A DNA stretch of 64,000 nucleotides. It comes from CAYNST01 sp964546435. GTDB taxonomy: Bacteria; Pseudomonadota; Gammaproteobacteria; Pseudomonadales; Cellvibrionaceae. The notes beneath the pieces were generated by a model. That model made no database searches. It worked only from the letters and a program-made list of their open reading frames with translations, and was not told the DNA's origin. Numbering within the stretch: position 1 is the stretch's first letter; each line of letters opens with the position of its first letter. The stretch spans positions 15,572-79,571 of the forward strand of contig CAZJKJ010000008.1 of assembly GCA_964546435.1 (NCBI GenBank). The letters run 5' to 3'. The translations under genes and the position numbers were made by a program. Positions 1 through 7,090 of this stretch are shown here, piece after piece.

Positions 1-2
1 AA

Positions 3-940
3 CCCCGACGATATCTGGTGATTGCTTCAACCCCTCGATGCGGAAGCCATATGTTGGGTCATACGCTCCATCAGACCGAATGCTTTGGATTTCCTCTCGA
101 GTACGCCAACAACGATAATCTGAAAAACTGGCAATGCATTTACGGAACCGGTGACGCGCAAAGCACAATCGGTGCGATCATGAAACGACGCACTTCCCCG
201 AACGGCGTGTTCGCCATCAAGCTGCATTATTCTCATATCGTCAATCTGGGTGGTTTCGAAGCCGTAATGCGGATTTTTCCAAATGCGCATTACGTCATGC
301 TGACCCGCAGTAATGTGCTGGGCCAGGCAGTTTCATTTGCACTGGCGTCGCAGACAGGAATCTGGATCGATGGTCAAAAAGGTGATACCTCACTGGCCCG
401 TTATGACAGGGCGCTGATCGACAGGTGTCTGCGCAGAGTGTTAAAAGACAATGCCGCGTGGAAGTATCAGCTTGCGACTAGCGGCTGCCGGCACATTGAG
501 ATGGACTTCGATGCTGTCAAGGACGACATTGGCGAGGCGATCAAACGTATCGCGAATTTTGCCGATGTTGAATTGCCGGAAACCGCCATACCTGCTGCGC
601 CTGTAACGCGTCCGCAGGGTGGGTCCATCAATCGGGAATGGNNNNNNNNNNNNNNNNNNNNNNNNNNNNNNNNNNNNNNNNNNNNNNNNNNNNNNNNNNN
701 NNNNNNNNNNNNNNNNNNNNNNNNNNNNNNNNNNNNNNNNNCATACCTGCTGCGCCTGTAACGCGTCCGCAGGGTGGGTCCATCAATCGGGAATGGGTCA
801 GACGTTATCTTGATGAATATGAGGGCGGACTCCTGTTTCCCGAGCGGGAGGCCGGGAACCTTTTTCGGACACTGCAATCACTGAAAGTGGCTGCAGGGCA
901 GGCAAGAGTCCGATTAACGCCGCAATTGGCTCGCGGCTAG
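3..940 (+). CDS. Stf0-type sulfotransferase, 5' partial, interrupted by an assembly gap
   Basis: The frame is open from the window edge and reads RRYLVIASTPRCGSHMLG, the N-terminal PAPS-binding loop of Stf0-family sulfotransferases (usually a YLI-STPRSGS-type sequence), so the true start lies upstream and the internal GTG at 18 is not it. These enzymes move sulfate from PAPS to a carbohydrate or other hydroxyl. A 100-N gap sits inside, but the 55 bases on its two sides are identical (587-641 and 742-796). Collapsing them joins SINREW to VRRYLDEYEGG and gives about 255 visible residues ending at 940. The last 4 bp overlap the convergent pyruvyl transferase gene. The substrate cannot be told from sequence; surface polysaccharide, lipid or the nearby peptide are possible. 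Confidence 0.75.
642..741. other. Assembly gap (100 N) with duplicated 55-bp flanks
   Basis: One hundred N separate two copies of the same 55-bp sequence (587-641 and 742-796). This is what is left when two contigs that overlap by one de Bruijn k-mer are scaffolded without merging. The gap is therefore probably of negative length and no sequence is missing. Confidence 0.9.
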
Positions 941-1887
941 TTCCACAAATGTAACGGGAAGGCATTTATCAGGAGCGTGGCATCGTGCCGTATGGGCTGC
1001 GCGCCTCCCATCTCCAGTCCTTCCTCCAATGAGTTTGCGACCGCGAACTCGGTTTCTGTTCTGCCGCTGCCCAAATAATAATCCTCATACTTGAACAGGT
1101 TTTCCGTCTGTGACAGGCGTACATAGCGCGCCGGAATTCCGAATGCCTCTGCGATGATTAACCCGTGCAGCGAGCTGGCCAGAACGAGCTTCGCCTTCAT
1201 GATGCGGTCCACCACAATATTCCAACCCCAAAGCGGCGAAACCAGTTTGGGATGGTTATTGACCAGATGCAGATCATGCAGGTTGGGAACCACGACGTAG
1301 TCCTCCACCGGCGAGACCGCGAAACGGCCTTTAAACAGATGCGGTACGAGCAAACCAGGATCACCGTAAACATCCGGAACAGCGATTCCGCGCTTACGCA
1401 GGAACTCGGCGGTCAGCGGGCCGCGCACAGCATGAACCTGAAGGGCTTTTGTCGGTAATCTGTCCGCAGCAATTTTGCCATTCCAACCGGAGCCCCAGAC
1501 ATGGTCACCATCCTGGCTGAAGTGCAGGATTGAGCCGATAGCAAGTAGCCGGGCAGAAACACTCACCTGATCGTCAAGGCTTTTATTGTTAAGGGCAAGA
1601 AGCTGCCGGGTGACCACTTCAGAGAGCCGGTCTCCAAAGTTGGTGGTGCCATCCGTGGGAGACCAATGGAACAGTTCGATGTGCGGGTAAGATAATGCCG
1701 GCGTTGACAGGGGTTGAGAGTTGGCATTCGCCAAACTGAATAGTTTTGCCAACAAAGTCATACTCCTTTGCAGATCTCTGCGGATTTTAACTGCCTGGGC
1801 AGTCCAGGGATGCGGGGGCTTGTCGACGGAGAATAGATGTCGACCAAATGGCCGATGGAAACTACGCAAACGCTTATAGGGTGTCAA
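937..1887 (-). CDS. Polysaccharide pyruvyl transferase family protein
   Basis: The protein resembles the polysaccharide pyruvyl transferase family, which puts pyruvate ketals from phosphoenolpyruvate on sugars. Family-like stretches are HWSPTDGTTNFGD near the N terminus, the central GSGWNGK and HAVRGPLTAEFL, then DVYGDPGLLVPHLF, and the C-terminal ASSLHGLIIAEAFGIPARYV, which carries the conserved SxHGL segment. The longest frame begins with TTG at 1887; the first ATG (1761) has GGAG only one base away, so the start is uncertain. It lies 54 bp downstream of the ATP-grasp gene on the same strand and may be read through from it. Its end overlaps the convergent sulfotransferase by 4 bp. The acceptor is unknown: glycan by family, peptide product by context (inference). 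Confidence 0.75.
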   Translation of the reverse strand: MTPYKRLRSFHRPFGRHLFSVDKPPHPWTAQAVKIRRDLQRSMTLLAKLFSLANANSQPLSTPALSYPHIELFHWSPTDGTTNFGDRLSEVVTRQLLALNNKSLDDQVSVSARLLAIGSILHFSQDGDHVWGSGWNGKIAADRLPTKALQVHAVRGPLTAEFLRKRGIAVPDVYGDPGLLVPHLFKGRFAVSPVEDYVVVPNLHDLHLVNNHPKLVSPLWGWNIVVDRIMKAKLVLASSLHGLIIAEAFGIPARYVRLSQTENLFKYEDYYLGSGRTETEFAVANSLEEGLEMGGAQPIRHDATLLINAFPLHLWN

Positions 1888-1941
1888 GCCGGTACCGACG
1901 CAGCATCGAGAAAGTGCGGATATAGCGCCGGATACACCGGT

Positions 1942-2850
1942 TTACGGTGTCCGCAGCAGGCTCATCAGGTCGCGGGTGATGGGATAATCCGTGCATCTCT
2001 CGAAGTGGTGAAACATCGGGCTGGGGTTTGCTTCGAGAAAGTAATACTCGCCCGCCGCATTGCGCCGCCAGTCGATGGCGGTCCATTGCATGCTGAACCG
2101 TCGGGTTATCTCGAGGCTCAAGGCCCGGATTGCATCCGGTGTTGCCAGTGGTTGGACCAGGGCAGTCTCATCTTCGCGAAAATCGGTCGAATCGCTGCGT
2201 ATTTCCGCGCTGTAGACCTGATCGCCCAGAACGTAGGTTCGGATGTTGGTGCCGGCAATATATTCCTGAATGGTTACCGGAGACAGCGCGAGTACGGTTT
2301 GCAGATGTTCCATCGCCAGCATGGCTGCGGTGAGCCGTTCAGTGTGGGCGCCGCCTTGTACAGGTTTGAAGATGGCGGCCGGCAATTGCCTGGCGAACTG
2401 TTGGATCCGGATTGCATCGTTACTCGTCAGTGTGAGCGGAACACGTGCTCCGATCTGCTTTGCCAGCGAGAGCTGTCTTGGTTTGCAGCGGTGGAATTCA
2501 TATGCTTCATGACCGTTGACCCAACGAATGGCGGGCTCTCGCAGAAAGGTTTTCACCATGCTGAGGCTGTCCATCTGCGCAATAATCCAGTTTTCTGCAC
2601 CGGCGAGTTTTGAGTTGTCTGGCAGGTTGAGGCTGCGCCAGTAGACCGATTTGATTTCGTCAAATGCGACTGTTTCTTCGCCCAGTCCCAACTCACCGCG
2701 ATTCTCGACCGGATTCCAGTTCAGGGTCATGGTCTCGGGGAACCGGCGAAAATCCAGAAGGAATGGATGCTCTCCGGCGTGCTGTAGCTGGGTGTGCAAA
2801 TGAACTGCGTGGAAATCTTCGGTATCACCCAGTATGGCAATGCGTTTCAT
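1942..2850 (-). CDS. ATP-grasp graspetide (omega-ester/amide peptide) macrocyclase
   Basis: The protein has about 302 residues and the plan of the MvdC/MvdD-type peptide ligases. The N-terminal domain opens KRIAILGDTEDFHAVH. It is followed by RWVNGHEAYEFHRCKPRQL, an ATP-binding lysine in AAIFKPVQGG, TIQEYIAG, and the metal-binding FLEANPSPMF near the C terminus. Such enzymes activate Glu/Asp side chains as acyl phosphates and join them to Thr/Ser (ester) or Lys (amide) in a ribosomal precursor. ATG 2850 is preferred over the longer frame because GGAGA lies 8 bases upstream. The repeat-containing precursor gene ends 138 bp upstream in the same direction, so enzyme and substrate form a natural pair. 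Confidence 0.88.
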   Translation of the reverse strand: MKRIAILGDTEDFHAVHLHTQLQHAGEHPFLLDFRRFPETMTLNWNPVENRGELGLGEETVAFDEIKSVYWRSLNLPDNSKLAGAENWIIAQMDSLSMVKTFLREPAIRWVNGHEAYEFHRCKPRQLSLAKQIGARVPLTLTSNDAIRIQQFARQLPAAIFKPVQGGAHTERLTAAMLAMEHLQTVLALSPVTIQEYIAGTNIRTYVLGDQVYSAEIRSDSTDFREDETALVQPLATPDAIRALSLEITRRFSMQWTAIDWRRNAAGEYYFLEANPSPMFHHFERCTDYPITRDLMSLLRTP

Positions 2851-2988
2851 GCGTGTATCTCCATTATTCAGAGGTTCCTTGAATTTTCTGCCACTCCGGC
2901 ACAATCCGGATTGTTACCTGTTAAATGTCTACGGCACCCATTCAGCGGTGCATTAACCACTGAACGGATGCGAAGGTGCGCAGGTTAA

Positions 2989-3255
2989 CTAAAAGGTGAG
3001 CCGACCGGAACCGCCTTCTTCACCGATCGCCAGAGTGGTGAATATCGGCCCCTTTATCGGTGAGCCGCCTTCTTCACCGACTGCCATGGTCGTCATGGTG
3101 GGTGGGCAAACCGGCAAACCGCCTTCCTCGCCCACTGCCAGCGTGGTAACAGTCGGCGGGGGGAAGGAGAGGCCACCGCCAACCTGTTGGGTTTCCTGCT
3201 CGTTAAGCTCTTTCAGTGCTGATAACTCGGCCGTTGCGGCGAATGGATGTTTCAT
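2989..3255 (-). CDS. Graspetide precursor peptide, plesiocin-like, three TTxxxxEE core repeats
   Basis: An 88-residue peptide. The leader (1-28) ends KELNEQETQQVGGG, resembling double-glycine bacteriocin leaders. The core has three copies of TTxAxGEEGG starting at residues 37, 55 and 73, an exact 18-residue period: TTLAVGEEGG, TTMAVGEEGG and TTLAIGEEGG. TTxxxxEE is the signature of group 2 graspetides (plesiocin), where the two Thr are esterified to the two Glu to make a hairpin of nested rings; six ester bonds would be possible here. The start at 3255 has GAGGAAA about 8 bases upstream; the longer frame to 3321 has no support. No C39-type exporter/protease is in the window. The tail SGRLTF and single Cys50 lie outside the rings. 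Confidence 0.88.
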   Translation of the reverse strand: MKHPFAATAELSALKELNEQETQQVGGGLSFPPPTVTTLAVGEEGGLPVCPPTMTTMAVGEEGGSPIKGPIFTTLAIGEEGGSGRLTF

Positions 3256-3385
3256 GGGTGTTTCCTCGTAATGGGTAGAAAGAAGCTGACTCCACGGAAA
3301 TAAACAGGCGGACCACGGCAAATCAGCAGTGGTATGTTAACCGCTGTTGGGAGGATGTGAAACTGGCAGATCTGTCAGGAGGGCT

Positions 3386-3418
3386 TCCCGGCGCGACCGC
3401 AAACGGATCTCGCCGGGA
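3386..3418 (-). promoter_or_regulatory. GC-rich hairpin in the precursor leader region
   Basis: TCCCGGCG (3386-3393) pairs perfectly with CGCCGGGA (3411-3418) around a 17-base loop, between the FIST-like gene and the precursor gene. There is no T tract on either strand, so it is not a classic terminator. It could act as an mRNA processing or stability element that raises precursor over upstream genes (inference). Confidence 0.35.
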
Positions 3419-3452
3419 GTTTACAGAAACAATATTGTGAACAGGTTCCGCT

Positions 3453-4469
3453 TCAGGAGCGGTCGATCGTCATGTAGACCAGTGTCTGGTTGAGCAACTG
3501 GTAAGCGACCTCGCCAAATGTTATTGGACCGGTAAGAGTACCCGTTTTTTTGCCTTCCAGTTCCGAATACAGGAAATTCAGAATGCAGTTGCAGGAAAAA
3601 GCGATGTTGGTACTTTGATCGGCCGGCAAAGCTTTGTTGAACTCGGCAACATAATCGTCGATGGGCCCGGCAATTTTGTACTCGACGCCTGGAAAAACCG
3701 GGGCGTACAGAGCGACCTTGGAAGGGCTCACGTTCTGGATGCTGGCATTGACCATGACGCCGCAGTAATTGGCGACCAGTGGCAGGCGGGTGTCAATTTT
3801 GTGCTCGGTCAGATACTCGGCAAAATTCCACGCCTTGCCGTCAATTTCGCAGTGTTCAACGGTAAATCCCCGCTTGGGAAAAGTAATGCTTGGTCCGCTG
3901 CCCTGGGTGAACAGATTGACTATGCGGATATTTGCCACCGTGTCGTCCGGAATGGGAATGTGCATCGCCGCGGCTTTCGACTCTGTGAGCATGCCCGACG
4001 CGGGCCCGAACCCGACCTTGGCCTGACTGGTTGCAAGTTCGCCCAGATGCATGCCGGAGACCCAGCCAATAATGGGTGAGAAGTACATGTTCGGATAATC
4101 TGGCGCATTCTGGGCGTAGGCCAGGTGCACTTCCGAGTTGGCGGGCAGTATCAATACCGTGAAACCATGCTCCGGCGCTTCCTGAGCGATGCGGGCAATA
4201 CTCCCGGTATCGTAAAGCGTCAGTCTCGGAGGATTGTTTGCCGGCAGCCCGCTGATGCGCGTGACGTAAACGCTGTCCTGGTCAACGCGCCCGCCTTCAC
4301 TTGCCATGAAATACGGGATAGTTCCTGCGATCCAGTTGCCTGATGGGAGGTCGTTCAGAACGCGTTCGTCGCCGGCGATGATCATGTACTCGCCGTCTGC
4401 GATCATGGTGGTCACCGTCTCCCTGTCGACGATCGAATTGGTAAACGCAACGGTTCCGTCACTACTCAT
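3453..4469 (-). CDS. FIST-like protein of unknown function in the graspetide operon
   Basis: 338 residues with no signal peptide or membrane segment. The N-terminal half has GEYMIIAGDERVLNDLPSGN followed by GTIPYFM. The C terminus reads FSCNCILNFLYSELEG and then GPITFGEVAYQLLNQT, which resembles the end of FIST_C domains (FSC...R, then GFxxYGEI). FIST domains are sensory modules thought to bind small ligands, so a ligand-sensing or scaffold role is possible, but the resemblance is judged by eye and is distant. ATG 4469 has AGGAG seven bases upstream. It lies 22 bp behind the repeat-protein gene and 197 bp before the precursor start, all in one direction, so cotranscription with the graspetide genes is likely. 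Confidence 0.5.
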   Translation of the reverse strand: MSSDGTVAFTNSIVDRETVTTMIADGEYMIIAGDERVLNDLPSGNWIAGTIPYFMASEGGRVDQDSVYVTRISGLPANNPPRLTLYDTGSIARIAQEAPEHGFTVLILPANSEVHLAYAQNAPDYPNMYFSPIIGWVSGMHLGELATSQAKVGFGPASGMLTESKAAAMHIPIPDDTVANIRIVNLFTQGSGPSITFPKRGFTVEHCEIDGKAWNFAEYLTEHKIDTRLPLVANYCGVMVNASIQNVSPSKVALYAPVFPGVEYKIAGPIDDYVAEFNKALPADQSTNIAFSCNCILNFLYSELEGKKTGTLTGPITFGEVAYQLLNQTLVYMTIDRS

Positions 4470-4491
4470 TGTTAACTCCTGAATCTGTGGA

Positions 4492-5730
4492 TTAAGCCGC
4501 GGTGGTCTGTTTGATCAAATACACCAGCTCTTGTTTCATCGATTTGTGATTTTGTTTGATAAAGTCCCGTATGCGCCGGGCCGCATCCAGCCGGGTGGCC
4601 GGATTGGGTGCGGTGCGAACCTGCGAGCGCAGCCTGGCGAGCAGGAGCTTGTACGCAATATGGTTGCTGGGAATAAAAGTGTCGTCCTGGAGAATCTGTT
4701 GCCATACAGTGTGTTCGACTTCCGGCAAGCGATAACGGGTCTTTTCCTTGATCGCGCTGGCCCGGTTCAGCAAAAGCAGTTCTGCTTTGAGGGTGCGGAA
4801 GTTTTTGTGGAAATAATCACGAATCACTTCGATGGCGGCCAGCTTGTCGTTTGTCTGCTGTGCTTGACCATAGGCAGTCTTCTGGCGGGCAATCAGAAGA
4901 TTCAGGGCGACGCTGGGCGAATTCAACTGGACCCGACCGGTTAACACTTCCTGCCAGACCGGGTTGCTGAGGCCGGGCAATACCAGGCGTTTCACCGAGT
5001 CAATCGCATTGGAACCTTTGTCCGAGGCGCGCGCGCTCAGGCCGAAAATCTGTTCTATTTCCACGCCGAGAATGGAGGCGTTGGCAACGAAGAATTTGCG
5101 CAGTTCCATTGCAGGTACCAGAGCATCGGATTTTTTACTGCCGGCAACCGTCTGCTTGAGTTTGCTCAAAAGCAGCTTCAGCGGCAGCAGCTGTGTGTCC
5201 AGGTTGATTTCGCCGCGCACCAGATTTTCCCAGACGGGATCCAGTTCCGTGGCGAGACAGGCGAGCATCTGCACCTGCGTAGGCGCCGCGCCGAGATCGT
5301 CGAGCACCGAGGCGACCACCGATTCATTAAGCTGAAGCACGGTGCTGATCAGGTGCGGGCTGAGACCCTTGGCGTGGGCCAGCGCGATCTGCTGCCTTAT
5401 ATAGTTTGAATATTGACGAATAGGGCTTCCGAGAAAGCATGCCTGATTGAGTGTGGAATAATTCAGGGCCGGAGCATTGCTGGCATTTCCGGGTATCTGG
5501 GCATGGACGATGACCCGGCATTTTCCGAAATTTGTATAAAGCCAGCTGCCGGCCTGCGACGCATCGGAAGTCCTGGTGGTATGCAGGAGACCGAAAAGGC
5601 GCGACCGGTCTCCCAGTTCAAGAAAAACGTCGAACGTGCGTGATTGCTCATCCAGCTTGGCAGACTTGATCGACCAGGGACTGTATATACCCAGGATTTC
5701 CTCAAGAGCGCGAAGGTCAATCCTTTCCAT
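4492..5730 (-). CDS. Protein with three internal ~85-residue repeats, function unknown
   Basis: 412 residues, soluble. The last two thirds hold three related units, each opening with (D/N/H)xVW (W at 167, 259 and 343), then L-G or L-D, a block like ALxLLLARxK, and ending in IRDFxxxN-xxLKxEL. The helical, basic C-terminal parts suggest nucleic-acid or protein binding. Residues 19-80 (PWSIKSAKLDEQ, then LYTNFGKCRVIVHAQIP) faintly recall the N-terminal region of ISL3-type transposases, but no zinc cysteines or DDE domain are present. ATG 5730 follows GGGGG. First gene of the minus-strand operon that leads to the graspetide precursor; its function is unknown. Confidence 0.55.
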   Translation of the reverse strand: MERIDLRALEEILGIYSPWSIKSAKLDEQSRTFDVFLELGDRSRLFGLLHTTRTSDASQAGSWLYTNFGKCRVIVHAQIPGNASNAPALNYSTLNQACFLGSPIRQYSNYIRQQIALAHAKGLSPHLISTVLQLNESVVASVLDDLGAAPTQVQMLACLATELDPVWENLVRGEINLDTQLLPLKLLLSKLKQTVAGSKKSDALVPAMELRKFFVANASILGVEIEQIFGLSARASDKGSNAIDSVKRLVLPGLSNPVWQEVLTGRVQLNSPSVALNLLIARQKTAYGQAQQTNDKLAAIEVIRDYFHKNFRTLKAELLLLNRASAIKEKTRYRLPEVEHTVWQQILQDDTFIPSNHIAYKLLLARLRSQVRTAPNPATRLDAARRIRDFIKQNHKSMKQELVYLIKQTTAA

Positions 5731-6112
5731 TTATCCCCCTAAACGCAGGTTGTATTGCAGAGTGTTTGTTAGTCGGCGGGTGTTTCAATAATTCCACCAT
5801 TTTAGACGCCGACCAGTGGGGGCGCTACCTTGCGAGGAGATTGGCGTGACTTTCGTCTTCAATAACTCCTTTTTTTCATGTAAAGCATCGTCTTTATGCT
5901 GCAACGCAACGTGTGTACGCTGTACAGCATTGTCCATTTTTTCAAATTAACACGTTCATTTCGTCGGAAAGGCATCGCAGTCTTTAACGTGGCGCCAATT
6001 TATATGATATTGCATTAACTGATATTAAAGTTTTGGGCTATGGTCTATGGGGACCAGTCAAAGAGCGATTGGCTATTAAAAGTTCCAACGATATATACAC
6101 GGAGAGAGTAGT
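5731..6112. promoter_or_regulatory. Divergent control region of the graspetide operon and aldehyde dehydrogenase gene
   Basis: This 382-bp AT-rich spacer separates two divergent units and must hold both promoters. A perfect inverted repeat TGTAC-GCT-GTACA lies at 5914-5926 and is a candidate operator. A second short palindrome, AGCAT...ATGCT, lies at about 5884-5900. No promoter hexamers could be assigned with confidence. Confidence 0.4.
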
Positions 6113-7066
6113 GTGGAAGTGCGTTCATATCCAAAATTATCTGTAGCAATTATCGGGTCCGGAAAAATCGGAACGGACCTTCTGATCAAAACGACTAAAT
6201 CCCCATGGTTGCGGTGTGATTTATTTATCGGGCGGGACCCGAATTCTCACGGCCTGACCAAAGCCCGCTCTCTGGGCATTCCCGTTTCCGACAGAAGTAT
6301 TGATGCGCTTGATCAAATGGCGTCGCCACCACAATTGATTTTCGATGCAACCTCCGCCGAATATCATCGCCGGCACGCGCCGCGCTTGCTGAATGCCGGC
6401 ATTCGGGCAGTGGATCTGACGCCTGCCCGGGTGGGTAAACTGTGTGTGCCGGCACTCAATGCCGATGCAATTCTAAGGGCACCTAATGTCAATATGGTGA
6501 CGTGCGGCGGGCAGGCATCAATTCCGGTGATCGCGACCCTGGCGCAGTGCATTCCGGGAATCCGGCACGTGGAAGTCAGCAGCCTGCTGGCAGAGGATTC
6601 GGTCGGGCCCGGCACGCTCGCCAATATTGACGATTACTACGCGACCACGGCAGGAGCTATCAAAGCCTATTCCGGCATAGGGAGTGTGGATGTCCAACTG
6701 GTGGTGGAAAAATCCTCCTGGAAACCGGACATGCTCACCACGATCAGGGCCAGCGTCGGTGATTGTGACATGGAATCTGTTTACGCCGGACTGGCCCGTT
6801 GTCTCGGGATGGTGCGGACTTATGTGCAGGGTTACCATATCGTCGGCACGCCCCGATTGCATAACGGGATCCTCGAGATAATGGTCAGCGTGCGCGGCGC
6901 CGGCGACTGGATTCCCAGTCACGCAGGAAATCTGGATATCATTAACTGCGCAGCCATTGCGGTCGCGGAAAAATACGCACGGTTTGTGTTGAGTGCAGAC
7001 CGGCAGAACGCCGAACCGGCCGCGGCTGAGGTACCCGAACTCAGACAGGCAACGCGTTATACCTGA
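6113..7066 (+). CDS. Acetylating acetaldehyde dehydrogenase, MhpF/DmpF family (orphan)
   Basis: 317 residues, normal family length. It oxidises acetaldehyde (or a short aldehyde) to acyl-CoA with NAD+ and CoA. The Rossmann motif is VAIIGSGKIGTD (residues 11-22). The catalytic cysteine is C131 in NMVTCGGQASIPV, and GAGDWIPSHAGNLDI near the end is typical of the family. The GTG at 6113 has GGAGAG about 6 bases upstream. In aromatic meta-cleavage pathways the enzyme works in a channelled complex with 4-hydroxy-2-oxovalerate aldolase, but no aldolase or other meta-pathway gene is near. Its divergent position to the graspetide operon hints at another role or simple isolation. Confidence 0.88.
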   Translation: MEVRSYPKLSVAIIGSGKIGTDLLIKTTKSPWLRCDLFIGRDPNSHGLTKARSLGIPVSDRSIDALDQMASPPQLIFDATSAEYHRRHAPRLLNAGIRAVDLTPARVGKLCVPALNADAILRAPNVNMVTCGGQASIPVIATLAQCIPGIRHVEVSSLLAEDSVGPGTLANIDDYYATTAGAIKAYSGIGSVDVQLVVEKSSWKPDMLTTIRASVGDCDMESVYAGLARCLGMVRTYVQGYHIVGTPRLHNGILEIMVSVRGAGDWIPSHAGNLDIINCAAIAVAEKYARFVLSADRQNAEPAAAEVPELRQATRYT

Positions 7067-7090
7067 GGCCGCTGGCGTGTTCGCTATCCG

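Noticed and set aside
5914..5926. Possible LexA box at the TGTAC palindrome
   Set aside because: It lacks the CTGT-N8-ACAG spacing of gammaproteobacterial LexA sites.
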